This document shows positions 42,674 through 51,746 of a stretch of DNA of 64,000 nucleotides, piece by piece. The DNA lies in the NCBI GenBank assembly GCA_003574685.1, contig QOCQ01000023.1, positions 1 to 64,000 of the forward strand, read 5' to 3'. Numbering within the stretch: the first letter of the stretch is position 1; the number at the start of each line of letters is the position of its first letter. Under the pieces are notes generated by a model. The model worked only from the letters and a program-made list of their open reading frames with translations, had not been told where the DNA came from and did not search any database. This stretch comes from Rhodospirillaceae bacterium SYSU D60007 (GTDB taxonomy: Bacteria > Pseudomonadota > Alphaproteobacteria > Reyranellales > Reyranellaceae). Position numbers and translations under genes: made by a program.

Positions 42674-43438
42674 TCAGCGCATCGCCAATGGCAAGCCGCC
42701 GTCGATGGCCATCACCTGGCCGGATATCGAGGTGGAGGTAACGAAGGCCAGGACCTGCCCCGCGATATCGTCGATCTGTCCGGCACGTCCGAGCACGGCC
42801 TGCTGCTGCGCCATGCGCGCGACCGCGTCCGGCAAGCGGTTGGCCATGCGGGTGCCCTTGACAAGGCCTGGTGCGATGCAGTTCACGGCAACCTCGGGCG
42901 CCATCGCCACGGCAAGGCAGCGTGTCAGGTGGATGAGACCGGCCTTGCTCGCGGAATAGGCGATGCTGCTGCTCGCCGGCGCGATGCCGCCGGTGGAGGC
43001 AATGTTCACGATATGGCCGGCGCCACTCGCTTTCAGCAGCGGGGCAAAGCCTCGTGCCAGCAGGAACGGTCCGCGCAGATTGGTTTCGAGCACGCGATCC
43101 CACGTATGCGCATCGAGACGGTCGAGATCGGCGAAGGGAATGCCGATGTTCCAGGCCGCGTTGTTGACGAGGATATCCAGCCGCCCCACCTCGCGTGTCA
43201 GCTTCTCGACGCAGGCGTCGATGGAGGCGGGATCGCGCTGGTCGAGCTGAACCAGCAGGCCGCGCCGGCCGCAGGCCTCGATCGCCTGGAGCGTGGCGTC
43301 TGCTCCCTGGGAATGTCCCAGGTACGTGATCGCGACGTCGGCACCGGCACTGGCGAGCGCACGTGCGACGCCGCTGCCGATATCGCCCGAGCCGCCGGTT
43401 ACAAGGGCCATGCGCCCCGTCAGCGGGAGTGCGTCCAT
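42674..43438 (-). CDS. Short-chain dehydrogenase/reductase (SDR)
   Basis: A 254-residue classical SDR. The cofactor motif is TGGSGDIG (14-21). NNAAWNIG follows, and the catalytic residues are Ser148, Tyr161 and Lys165 (YSASKAG). The absence of an acidic residue after the second strand (TYLGHSQ) hints at NADP use. The substrate could be a 3-oxoacyl chain or a secondary alcohol. It lies 121 nt downstream of livF on the same strand and may be the last gene of the Liv operon. Confidence 0.92.
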   Translation of the reverse strand: MDALPLTGRMALVTGGSGDIGSGVARALASAGADVAITYLGHSQGADATLQAIEACGRRGLLVQLDQRDPASIDACVEKLTREVGRLDILVNNAAWNIGIPFADLDRLDAHTWDRVLETNLRGPFLLARGFAPLLKASGAGHIVNIASTGGIAPASSSIAYSASKAGLIHLTRCLAVAMAPEVAVNCIAPGLVKGTRMANRLPDAVARMAQQQAVLGRAGQIDDIAGQVLAFVTSTSISGQVMAIDGGLPLAMR

Positions 43439-43559
43439 ATCATCCTCATTCGTTCATCGTTGTCGCGAGCGGACACCAGGCGCGCAGACAATGGCGGGCC
43501 AAAGAGCGGCAGTGCCCAGAGCTGCGCGCGTGAGGCTGCGCGGTTGCGCCATCCCTGTC

Positions 43560-44261
43560 TCACATCCCGAGATAAGCGCGGCGCAGATCGGTGTTGGCGG
43601 CGAGGCCGGCGGCAGTGCCGCTCATCGCCAGCACGCCGGCCTCCAGCACACAGGCGCGATGGGCGATGGCCAGCGACTGCACGACATTCTGCTCGACCAG
43701 CAGGATCGCGAGCCCCTCGGCGTTGAGCCGCTGGATAAGAGCGAACATCTCCTCAACGAGCAATGGCGAAAGGCCCAGCGACGGCTCGTCGAGGATCAGC
43801 AATTTGGGTTCCGCCATCAGGCCGCGGCCGATCGCCAGCATCTGCTGCTCGCCGCCTGACAGTGTGCCCGCTTTCTGGACAAGGCGCTCCCTGAGGCGGG
43901 GAAACGTCGTGACGACGCGTTCGAGATTGGCCGCGCGATGCGGCTTGCCTCGGCAATAGCTGCCGAGTTCCAGGTTCTCGCGCACTGACAGGTTGGGGAA
44001 CACGCGCCGGCCTTCAGGGACCTGGATCAGCCCGCGTGCGACGATCGCCTCTGGCCGTGCGCCGGTGAGTTCCTCGCCCTCGAACAGGATGCGGCCAGCG
44101 AACGGGCGGTAAAGGCCGCAGATGTTGTTGTTCAGCGTAGATTTGCCAACGCCGTTGCTGCCCAGCAGCGCCACGATCTCGCCGGCGCCGACCTGCATGT
44201 CGATGCCGCGCAGGATCTCGATCTGGCCGTAGCCGGCGCGCAGGCCGCGTACCTCAAGCAT
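43560..44261 (-). CDS. livF: Branched-chain amino acid-type ABC transporter ATPase LivF
   Basis: A 233-residue ABC ATPase: Walker A GSNGVGKST, LivF-type QVPEGRRVFPNLSVRENL, signature LSGGEQQMLAIGRGL, Walker B LLILDEPSLGL and the H-loop region LLVEQNV (Gln/Asn in place of the usual His, as in LivF). Start ATG 44261 lies 8 nt inside the livG end. It pairs with LivG to power the importer. Confidence 0.93.
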   Translation of the reverse strand: MLEVRGLRAGYGQIEILRGIDMQVGAGEIVALLGSNGVGKSTLNNNICGLYRPFAGRILFEGEELTGARPEAIVARGLIQVPEGRRVFPNLSVRENLELGSYCRGKPHRAANLERVVTTFPRLRERLVQKAGTLSGGEQQMLAIGRGLMAEPKLLILDEPSLGLSPLLVEEMFALIQRLNAEGLAILLVEQNVVQSLAIAHRACVLEAGVLAMSGTAAGLAANTDLRRAYLGM

Positions 44262-44997
44262 GCGCGGTATCCCCCAGCAGGCGTTCGGCGGCACCGCGGC
44301 CGAGATACGCCTCCATGACGCCGCGATCCGAGGCGATCGCGGCGGGCGGACCGTGCGCGATGATGCGCCCGTCATTCAGCACGAAGACGTCCTCGGCGAG
44401 ACTCATCACCGCCTGCATCACGTGCTCGATCAGCAGAATCGTAACGCCGCCCGCCCGGATGGCGCGCACCACATCGACGATGCCGGCGATCTCTGTCGGG
44501 TTCAGGCCAGCCATGACCTCGTCGAGCAGCAGCAGCCGGGGTTCGGTCGCCAGCGCCCGCGCCAGCTCCAGGCGCTTGCAGCCGGCCACCGTCAGCTCGG
44601 AGGCCATGTCATCGAGGCGGTCGCTCAAGCCGACGCGGCGGGCGATTTCTGTGGCCCGCTGTTGGCACGCGTGCCGGTCGTCAGTGCGCAGCCAGGCGCC
44701 GACCATGATGTTCTCCAGCACCGAGAGCTTCGCGAAGGGCTGGGTGTTCTGGAACGTCCTGACCATGCCGCGCGCACAGATGCGGTCGGGCGGCAGGCCG
44801 GTGATATCCTCACCCCGGAAGAGCACCCGGCCGCCATCCGGTTTGTGAAAGCCGGCGATGGTCGCGAACAGGGTGGTCTTGCCCGCGCCGTTGGGTCCGA
44901 TCAGCGCGACGATCGCGCCTTGCGGCACTTCGAGAGACGCCCCGTCGACAGCCGTCAGCCCGCCGAAGCGCTTCGTAAGATCGTGCACCTCAAGCAT
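44254..44997 (-). CDS. livG: Branched-chain amino acid-type ABC transporter ATPase LivG
   Basis: A 247-residue ABC ATPase: Walker A GPNGAGKTT, GMVRTFQNTQPFAKLSVLENI (LivG-type), Walker B LLLLDEVMAGLNPTEI and H-loop LLIEHVMQ. The signature helix is degenerate (ELTVAGCKRLELARAL, with VAGCKR instead of LSGGQ/LPYGRQRR), which may weaken one ATP site. It overlaps livM and livF by 8 nt each. Confidence 0.92.
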   Translation of the reverse strand: MLEVHDLTKRFGGLTAVDGASLEVPQGAIVALIGPNGAGKTTLFATIAGFHKPDGGRVLFRGEDITGLPPDRICARGMVRTFQNTQPFAKLSVLENIMVGAWLRTDDRHACQQRATEIARRVGLSDRLDDMASELTVAGCKRLELARALATEPRLLLLDEVMAGLNPTEIAGIVDVVRAIRAGGVTILLIEHVMQAVMSLAEDVFVLNDGRIIAHGPPAAIASDRGVMEAYLGRGAAERLLGDTAHA

Positions 44998-45979
44998 GGC
45001 CCTGTCCTTGGGGCAGAGCCCTACGCCGGCGGAACAATCCCATCGATCCGTCGGGCAGGTAGCCCACGATGATCACGAGGATCACGCCGTAGACGATCAG
45101 TGCCAGCGGCTGCGCGTTCTTGATGGCCGGCAGGGCGCCGCCGAGCTCGCGGGTCACCTCGCTGACGAAATGCAGCACGCCGGCACCGATCAGGGGTCCG
45201 AAGATGGTGCCGGCGCCGCCGATCATGCTAACCAGCAGCATCTCGATCGACTTGTCGACGCCGAAGGCGATCGAGGGATCGATGTAGAGATATTTCTGCG
45301 CGTAGAGCGTGCCGCCGGCTGCGCACAGCGCGCCCGACAGGGCAAGCACGCGCACCTTCTCGCGGAAGGTGTTGATGCCCAGCGCCCGGGCGGCGTCCTC
45401 ATTCTCGCGGATGGCCGCCAGCCGCGCGCCGAAACGCGAGCGGGTCAGCCACCACGCCAGCGCCAGCGACAGCACGCACAGCACCAGCGCCAGATAGTAG
45501 AACCAGATCGGGTCGCGGAACTGCAGGTTGGCCGGGTGGGGATCGCTCTTGATCAGCATGCCCAGCCCGCCGCGGGTGAACGGCACGGAATTGGCGAGGA
45601 TGCGGAAAGCCTCCGCGAAGGCCAGCGTGACCAGCGCGAAGTAGGATCCGCGCAGGCCGGCCCGGAAGCTCAGCGTACCGATACCCGCACCCACCGCCGC
45701 GCCGGCGGCAATCGCGACCGGCCAGGCCAGCCAGGGATTCCAGCCGTGACTGACGTGCAGGATCGTCGAGGCGTAGGCGCCCGTGCCGAAAAAGACGGCA
45801 TGCCCGAAGGACATTTGCCCGGCAAAGCCGCCAGCAATGTTCCAGCTCTGGCCGAGAAAGGCCGCGAACAGCACCAAAAATCCAAGATTGACGGCGTAGT
45901 TCGAACCGCCGAACAGCAGCGGATAAAGCGCTGCCGCGATCAGGCCGCCGCCACAGGCCAATAGCGCCGTGCGCGACAT
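44990..45979 (-). CDS. livM: Branched-chain amino acid-type ABC permease LivM
   Basis: A 329-residue inner-membrane permease with about 9 helices and family signatures GFAGQMSFGHAVFFGTGAYAS, GSYFALVTLAFAEAFRIL, RLAAIRENEDAARALGIN (EAA-like loop to the ATPase) and MIGGAGTIFGPLIGAGVL. Start ATG 45979 shares one base with the livH stop (TAATG). It ends within livG. Confidence 0.93.
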   Translation of the reverse strand: MSRTALLACGGGLIAAALYPLLFGGSNYAVNLGFLVLFAAFLGQSWNIAGGFAGQMSFGHAVFFGTGAYASTILHVSHGWNPWLAWPVAIAAGAAVGAGIGTLSFRAGLRGSYFALVTLAFAEAFRILANSVPFTRGGLGMLIKSDPHPANLQFRDPIWFYYLALVLCVLSLALAWWLTRSRFGARLAAIRENEDAARALGINTFREKVRVLALSGALCAAGGTLYAQKYLYIDPSIAFGVDKSIEMLLVSMIGGAGTIFGPLIGAGVLHFVSEVTRELGGALPAIKNAQPLALIVYGVILVIIVGYLPDGSMGLFRRRRALPQGQGHA

Positions 45980-46848
45980 TACTGCCGTCCGAACAGGCCC
46001 GTGGGCCGCAGCAGCAGGATCAGGATGAAGACCAGCGGAATGCCGAGTTGACCCAACTGCTCGCCGAATTGCAGGCCGGCCAGCGACTCGACGACGCCGA
46101 TGATCAGGCCGCCCGCCAGCGCGCCGCCGAAGCTGCCCATGCCGCCCAGCACGACCGTCGTGAAGGCAATCAGGACAAAGACGTGACCCGACGAGGGGCT
46201 GACGTAGAAGAACGGCATCAGCAGACAGGCGGCCGCGCCCAGGCACGCGATGCCGATGCCGTACGACACCGCAAAGATGTTCTCGACGTCGATGCCGACC
46301 AGACGCGCGCCCTGGCGCTCCTTCGCAACGGCGCGGATCGCCTTGCCCATGTCGGTCTGCGACATGAACAGACCCAGCAGGGCGCAGATCAGCATCGAGG
46401 CGCCGAAGGAAATCAGCTTCGGCAACGGCACCAGCGCCGGCCCCAGGCTGATGTAGTTGCCAGCGTAGGCCACGCCGATCGTTTGCGTGTCGCCCGTGAA
46501 CAGGAACAGGGCGACATTGTCGGCGACGATCGACAGGCCCAGCGTGATCAGCAGGATGTTCTCGTCGCGGCCGTGGCTGAGCCGGCCGATCACGCCGCGA
46601 TAGAGTACGTAGCCCATCAGGAAGGCGCCTGCGGTCACCAGCGGCAAGGCAAGATAGGGATCGAGCCCCAGCGGCGGGCGAAACAGAAAGAACACCGCGT
46701 ACATCGCCAGCATCAGCAGGCTGCCGTGTGCGAAGTTGATGATGTGAAGGACGCCGTAGATCAACGTCAGCCCGGTGGCGACCAGCACGTAGATGCCGCC
46801 TGCCATCAGGCCGTTGACGACACCCGCAAAGATGATGTCGGGGCTCAC
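45979..46848 (-). CDS. livH: Branched-chain amino acid-type ABC permease LivH
   Basis: A 289-residue permease with about 8 helices: AGGIYVLVATGLTLIYGVLHIINFAHGSLLML, the coupling loop MGKAIRAVAKERQGARLVGI and VVLGGMGSFGGALAGGLIIG. It uses a GTG start at 46848. It lies 31 nt after the binding-protein gene and is directly coupled to livM. Confidence 0.92.
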   Translation of the reverse strand: MSPDIIFAGVVNGLMAGGIYVLVATGLTLIYGVLHIINFAHGSLLMLAMYAVFFLFRPPLGLDPYLALPLVTAGAFLMGYVLYRGVIGRLSHGRDENILLITLGLSIVADNVALFLFTGDTQTIGVAYAGNYISLGPALVPLPKLISFGASMLICALLGLFMSQTDMGKAIRAVAKERQGARLVGIDVENIFAVSYGIGIACLGAAACLLMPFFYVSPSSGHVFVLIAFTTVVLGGMGSFGGALAGGLIIGVVESLAGLQFGEQLGQLGIPLVFILILLLRPTGLFGRQ

Positions 46849-46879
46849 GGCCTGATCGCGGGCCGCGTGGTGCGATGCG

Positions 46880-48112
46880 TCACGTGAACTTCGGCCGCGG
46901 GAAGACCGCCTGTGCCGATGCGAACTCGGCCGGCGCGATGACCTCGATGTCGCCTTTCAGCACCTGCATCACGCCCGGGCGGCCGCCTTCGTTCTGTCCG
47001 TTCGTGAACTTCGTGGGGCCATAGGGCAGCAATTCGGCCTTGAACGTCGAGCTGGCCAGCGCCGCGGTCAGCTTCTCCTTGTCCGCCGATCCGGCGCGTT
47101 CCAGCGCATCGGCCAGCAGCATCACGTTGGAATAGGAAAGATAGACTTCGAAGGTGAACAGCGCGCCGCCGGCCTCCACCCGCTTCTTCAATGCCTGGGC
47201 CGCGGCGCTGCGCGGATTGAACCAGTGATTCGTGTCCATCATGAACTGCGCGACGTCGGGCATCTCCTTGACGAACTTGTAGTTGAAGCCGCCGCCCAGC
47301 ACCGAGAACATGCCGGCCACGTTGATCTTCTGCTGGAAGAGCGTGCGCGCCAGCAGCATGTATTCGTTGCCGTAGTTCGACATCATCACAATGTCCGGCG
47401 CCATCGAGCGGATGCGCAGCGCGATATTGTCGAAGTTGCGCGTCGGGTTGTCGTGCGCGATCAGCTCCTTGGCCTCGATGCCGATGGACGGCAGCTTGCC
47501 GGCCAGCAGCTTGGCTGTGCCGGTGCCGAATTCGCCGCTCTCATGGACCAGGACCGCCGACTTCGCCGCGCCTCCGGCAGCCTTGTTGAGGGCGCCCAGC
47601 GCTGCGATGCCATCATCGACACACTTGCCGAAGCCGGGCTTCAGCCGGAAGATGTTCTTCAGGCCGCGGCTGACGAGCAGGTCGGACGCGCCGACATCGA
47701 TCAGGAACGGCGTATTGTACTTCGCCGCCGCTTGCGTGGCGGCAATACCAACCGGGCTCTGGAAGCAGCCGATATAGGCCGCCACCCCGGCCTCGTTCAT
47801 CTTTTCGACTTCACTGACGCCGACTTCGACCTTGGACTGGCTGTCGCCCAGCACGGCCTCCAGTCTGGCGCCGCCCATCGACTTGATACCGCCCGCCTTG
47901 TTGACATCCTCGATCGCCATCGTGGCGCCGAGCCGGCTCTGCTGGCCGTTGTAGGCGACAAAGCCCGTCACCGGATGGATCAGACCGACGCGTATCGGCC
48001 CCGCTTGCGCGCGCAACGGCAAGGGAGAGGCGACGGACGATACCGCCAACGCACCGGTCCCGATCGCAAACGCACGACGGGTCACGCCTGGACGATGATC
48101 CCGCTTGGACAT
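46880..48112 (-). CDS. ABC transporter substrate-binding protein (LivK/Leu-Ile-Val type)
   Basis: A 410-residue periplasmic receptor. The N-terminus has a Tat-like signal (VTRRAFAIGTGALAVSSVASPLPLRAQA), followed by the type I periplasmic fold: IRVGLIHPVTGFVAYNGQQSRLGATMAIEDVNKAGGI, AYIGCFQSPVGIAATQAAAKYNTPFLIDVGAS. ATG 48112 follows GGGGAGA. It is the first gene of the leftward Liv operon and divergent from the aminotransferase. The ligand could be an amino acid, amide or aromatic acid. Confidence 0.92.
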   Translation of the reverse strand: MSKRDHRPGVTRRAFAIGTGALAVSSVASPLPLRAQAGPIRVGLIHPVTGFVAYNGQQSRLGATMAIEDVNKAGGIKSMGGARLEAVLGDSQSKVEVGVSEVEKMNEAGVAAYIGCFQSPVGIAATQAAAKYNTPFLIDVGASDLLVSRGLKNIFRLKPGFGKCVDDGIAALGALNKAAGGAAKSAVLVHESGEFGTGTAKLLAGKLPSIGIEAKELIAHDNPTRNFDNIALRIRSMAPDIVMMSNYGNEYMLLARTLFQQKINVAGMFSVLGGGFNYKFVKEMPDVAQFMMDTNHWFNPRSAAAQALKKRVEAGGALFTFEVYLSYSNVMLLADALERAGSADKEKLTAALASSTFKAELLPYGPTKFTNGQNEGGRPGVMQVLKGDIEVIAPAEFASAQAVFPRPKFT

Positions 48113-48195
48113 GTTTCGTCTCCCCATCTTCGAGGGTTCTGGCGGACGTCCACCCGGACGATGCTTCCTCGAAGTATTCTGGCCGTGAAGCGCAA

Positions 48196-48208
48196 AGCTT
48201 GACAAGCT
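48196..48208. promoter_or_regulatory. 13-bp palindrome overlapping a TTGACA box
   Basis: AGCTTGACAAGCT is a palindrome around a central A in the divergent liv/aminotransferase intergenic region (48113-48321). It contains TTGACA (48199-48204), pointing rightward. It may be an operator controlling both units, but no clear -10 is seen. Confidence 0.35.
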
Positions 48209-48321
48209 GATGCGCTCGATCCCGCCGGGTCGATCGCGCAGATCAGACTCGACGGATTGGGGATCGCTGGCCAGACTTTCGGCCACGCGGGCGAGGTACG
48301 GAAGGCCCACGGTGGAGGACG

Positions 48322-49632
48322 ATGCCGCAAAGAACATATGCGCGCTCGATCGCGCTATACGAGGAGGCGAAGCGCCATCTGGCTGGCGGTGTCAGCAGCA
48401 ACGTGCGCTATGCCAGCGCGCCGGTGCCCCTGTTCTTCGAGTGCGCCCAGGGCGCGCGCATGACCGACGTCGATGGCAACAGCTACATCGACTATATCCT
48501 CGGCAACGGCCCCGCGATCCTCGGCCACGCTCCGCCGACAGTCCTGCGCGCCGTCGCTGAGAGTCTGGCGCTGGGTCAGACCTATGCGGCCCAGCATGAG
48601 CGTGAGGTCCTGCTCGCGCGCCGCCTCACCGAGCTGTTGCCAGGTCTGGAGGTTGTGCGCTTTACCACCTCGGGCACGGAGGCGGTGCAGGCCGCAATGC
48701 GCATCGCGCGTGCTTTCACCGGCCGGCAAAAGATCGTCAAGTTCGAAGGCCACTATCACGGCTGGACAGACTCCGTATATGTCAGTGTGCGGCCCTCGCC
48801 CAATGAAGCCGGCCCGGTTTCCGCGCCGACTCCCGTCGCCGAGTCAGCCGGTCAGTCGCTGAACGTGCTCGCTGACCTCATCGTTCTGGGCTGGAACGAT
48901 CTCGACGCGCTGGCCGAGACGTTCAGGCGTGAAGGCAGCCAGATTGGGGGCGTGCTGATGGAACCGGTCATGGTCAACGGCGGCGTGGCGGCACCCCAAC
49001 CGGGCTACCTTCAGGGTGTCAGCCAGCTCTGCCGGAACCACGGCGCGCTGTTCCTGTGCGACGAGGTCATCACCGGTTTCCGCCTCGGCCTGCAAGGCGC
49101 CCAAGGCCTGTTCGGCGTAACACCGGACATCACGATCTTCGCGAAGGCCGTGGCGGCGGGCTTTCCACTGGCGGTGGTCGGCGGCCGGCGCGACGTGATG
49201 GACCGCCTGCTGAACGGCAATGTGATGCATGGGGGAACGTACAACGGAAACGTCCAGAGCGCGGCGGCGGCCCTGGCTGCCCTCGATGAGCTGTCGCGGG
49301 ACGGCGGTGCCGTCTACCGGGAGATGGAACGGCAGGGCACCCGCCTGATGGAGGGCCTGCGTGCGCTGGCGCGCAAGCACCGGGTGCCGATGCTGGTGCA
49401 GGGCTATCCGCAGATCTTTCAGACATTCTTCATGGAGGGCGCGCCGCCCGGCAACTACCGCGATGTCGCCGCGCGAAACGACCGCGACCGGGCGCTTGCC
49501 TTCAGCCGTGCATTGCAGGAGGAGGGTGTACGCGTCAACCAGCGCTGCGCGTGGTTCCTGTCGGCGGCGCATGATAGCGGCGCGATCGAAGAAACCCTCG
49601 CGGCAGCCGACCGGGCGCTGGCGGCGATCTGA
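48322..49632 (+). CDS. Class III aminotransferase, glutamate-1-semialdehyde aminomutase-like
   Basis: A 436-residue PLP enzyme. Landmarks are GGVSSNVRYASAPVPLFFECAQGARM, FTTSGTEAVQAAMRIARAFTGRQKIVKFEGHYHGWTD, CDEVITGFRLG and the Schiff-base Lys275 (TIFAKAVAAGFPLAVVGG). The HGGTYNGNV segment is of GSAM type. Given its catabolic neighbours it is more likely an amine or amino-acid transaminase, or a 2,1-aminomutase, than the haem-pathway HemL. ATG 48322 follows GGAGG. It lies 1 nt before hyuA. Confidence 0.9.
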   Translation: MPQRTYARSIALYEEAKRHLAGGVSSNVRYASAPVPLFFECAQGARMTDVDGNSYIDYILGNGPAILGHAPPTVLRAVAESLALGQTYAAQHEREVLLARRLTELLPGLEVVRFTTSGTEAVQAAMRIARAFTGRQKIVKFEGHYHGWTDSVYVSVRPSPNEAGPVSAPTPVAESAGQSLNVLADLIVLGWNDLDALAETFRREGSQIGGVLMEPVMVNGGVAAPQPGYLQGVSQLCRNHGALFLCDEVITGFRLGLQGAQGLFGVTPDITIFAKAVAAGFPLAVVGGRRDVMDRLLNGNVMHGGTYNGNVQSAAAALAALDELSRDGGAVYREMERQGTRLMEGLRALARKHRVPMLVQGYPQIFQTFFMEGAPPGNYRDVAARNDRDRALAFSRALQEEGVRVNQRCAWFLSAAHDSGAIEETLAAADRALAAI

Positions 49633-49633
49633 T

Positions 49634-51712
49634 ATGGCATATGAGGTCAAAGTGAAATTGCGTGCGCCATGGCGCGTCGGTGTCGATGTCGGCGGCACGT
49701 TCACGGACCTGGTGGCGCAGGATGCCGATGGACGCATGGTGGTCGCCAAGGTGCCGTCCGTACCGACGGACCCGAGCCAGGGCGTGCTGGATGCGGTGAC
49801 CGCCGCCGCCGGCCAGGCAGGGCTCTCTGTCCAGAGCTTCCTCCAGGGTTGCGACGGGTTCGTCCACGGCTCGACCATCGCCACCAATACGCTGCTCGAA
49901 GGCAAGGGGGCGCGGGTCGGCCTGCTGACGACCGAGGGCTTTCGCGACAGCGTGGAGATCCGTCGCGGGTTGCGCGAGAACCAGTGGGATCATCGCACGC
50001 CATTCCCGCCCGTGTTGGTGCCGCGATACCTGCGCCTGCCGGTGCGCGGCCGCATTGCTGCCGATGGCACCGAAGTCGCGCCGGTCGAGCTCGACGATGT
50101 TGCTTCTGCCGTTGATGTCTTCCGCGCGGAAGGGGTCGAAGCAGTCGCCATCTGCCTGATCAACAGCTTCGCCAATCCCGCACACGAGCGGGCCGTCGCG
50201 CAAGCAGTGCGGGCGGCAAACGACGCCTGGCCCCTGTCGGTCTCCAGCGACGTCATGCCGATCGTTGGCGAGTACGAGCGTGGCTCCACCACGGTCGTGA
50301 ACGCCTATGTCGCGCCGCGGGTCATACCCTATCTGCGCGCGCTTGACGCCACTCTCCGGGACCTTGGCCTGCCCGGCGGCCTGCTGCTGGTGCAGAGCAA
50401 TGGCGGTATTGCTTCCGTGGCACAACTGGAGGGCCGGCCCGTCAACCTGGCGTTGTCGGGACCGGCCGGCGGCGTCGGGGCCCTGAAGCTGTTCGGCCGT
50501 GCGACAGGCAGCACGGATCTGCTCTCGATGGAGATCGGCGGCACCTCCTGCGACGTGATGCTGATGAGCGACGGGGAGGTGGCGACCACCGACAGCCTCA
50601 TGGTTGCGGGCTACCACCTTTCGACGCCGGCGACCGACATCCACACCGTAGGTGCCGGCGGCGGCACGATCGCCGGCGTCGATCGCGGCGGCATGCTGTT
50701 TGTCGGCCCGGGGGGTGCTGGTGCCCGACCGGGGCCGGCCTGCTACGGCTTCGGCAATCCTGAGCCGACGGTGACCGATGCGCTGTTGGTGCTCGGCCGG
50801 TTGCGGCCGGGGCCGTATGCCGGCGGTGCCGTGTCCCTGAATCTCAACCTGGCGCGCGCCGCCTTGAAGAGCGCTATCGGCGACAAGCTCGGCCTGTCGG
50901 AAGAGCAGTCAGCGGTCGGGATCATCCGTCTGCTGGAGCGGAATTTGCTGAACGCCGTCGAGCGCATTTCGATCGAGCGCGGCATCGATCCGCGCCGCTT
51001 CACCCTCCTCGCCGCCGGTGGCGCCGGTCCCATGCACGGGGCCTCGGTGGGCCGGGCGCTGGGCTGCCGGCGTGTCTATGTGCCGCGCGCTGCCGGCGCC
51101 TTTTGCGCCCTGGGCATGCTGCATACCGACGTGCGGCAGGACTGGGTGCGCGTATTTGCCGGCGAGATGGAAACCACTTCAGCCGAAACGCTCGCGCAGT
51201 CGTTTGACGAAATGGAAGCCGGGGCGCGGCGGATGTTGCACGCGGAAGGATTTCCGCCGGCGCGCCAGCGCCTGATGCGCGCACTCGATTTGCGCTACCC
51301 CGGTCAGCAATCGTCGCTGCGCGTCGAGATCGAGAGGACCTTCGACGCCGCTGCCGTGCGCAGCCGGTTTGAAGCACAGCACCAGCGCCTGTTCGGCCAT
51401 ATCCAGCCGGGCGGCCGCATCGTCATCGTCGGGCTGCGGGTCGCGGGCATCGGCCAGGTCGAGGCGCGCGATCCGCAGACGCCTGCGCCGCGGGCGGGCA
51501 CGCCGGCGTCGCTCGGCACGCGCCGCACCTACATCGACGAGGCGTCCGGCTGGATGGACACCCAGGTTTACAAGGGTGTCGATCTTGGCCCCGGCCATCG
51601 CGTGGCAGGACCGGCGATCATCGAGGAGATGACCACGACGGTCTTCGTCGGCGCGGGCGATACGCTTACGGTCGACGCGGCCGGCAATTTCGATATTGCC
51701 CTGGCACCATGA
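49634..51712 (+). CDS. hyuA: Hydantoinase/5-oxoprolinase A subunit (HyuA-like), module 2
   Basis: A 692-residue HyuA-family ATP-dependent subunit: VGVDVGGTFTDLVAQDADG, HGSTIATNTLLEGKGARVGLLTTEGFRDSVEIRRG, LSMEIGGTSCDVMLM and LLAAGGAGPMHGASVGRALG. It differs clearly from module 1 (for example MEIGGTSCD versus FDMGGTTAK), so the two copies are old paralogues. It starts 1 nt after the aminotransferase and is followed by its B subunit 34 nt on. Confidence 0.93.
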   Translation: MAYEVKVKLRAPWRVGVDVGGTFTDLVAQDADGRMVVAKVPSVPTDPSQGVLDAVTAAAGQAGLSVQSFLQGCDGFVHGSTIATNTLLEGKGARVGLLTTEGFRDSVEIRRGLRENQWDHRTPFPPVLVPRYLRLPVRGRIAADGTEVAPVELDDVASAVDVFRAEGVEAVAICLINSFANPAHERAVAQAVRAANDAWPLSVSSDVMPIVGEYERGSTTVVNAYVAPRVIPYLRALDATLRDLGLPGGLLLVQSNGGIASVAQLEGRPVNLALSGPAGGVGALKLFGRATGSTDLLSMEIGGTSCDVMLMSDGEVATTDSLMVAGYHLSTPATDIHTVGAGGGTIAGVDRGGMLFVGPGGAGARPGPACYGFGNPEPTVTDALLVLGRLRPGPYAGGAVSLNLNLARAALKSAIGDKLGLSEEQSAVGIIRLLERNLLNAVERISIERGIDPRRFTLLAAGGAGPMHGASVGRALGCRRVYVPRAAGAFCALGMLHTDVRQDWVRVFAGEMETTSAETLAQSFDEMEAGARRMLHAEGFPPARQRLMRALDLRYPGQQSSLRVEIERTFDAAAVRSRFEAQHQRLFGHIQPGGRIVIVGLRVAGIGQVEARDPQTPAPRAGTPASLGTRRTYIDEASGWMDTQVYKGVDLGPGHRVAGPAIIEEMTTTVFVGAGDTLTVDAAGNFDIALAP

Positions 51713-51746
51713 GTGAGCAGCACATGCCGTCGAGCGGAGGAGGTTG

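Noticed and set aside
40641-43103. 820-codon leftward open frame across FTR1 and the SDR
   Set aside because: It is a frame-shifted shadow of two well-supported genes on the same strand; composition is Arg/Gly-rich without domains.
48322-49632. HemL (haem-pathway glutamate-1-semialdehyde aminomutase)
   Set aside because: Alphaproteobacteria normally make ALA by HemA (C4 route), and the gene is tied to a catabolic hydantoinase operon.
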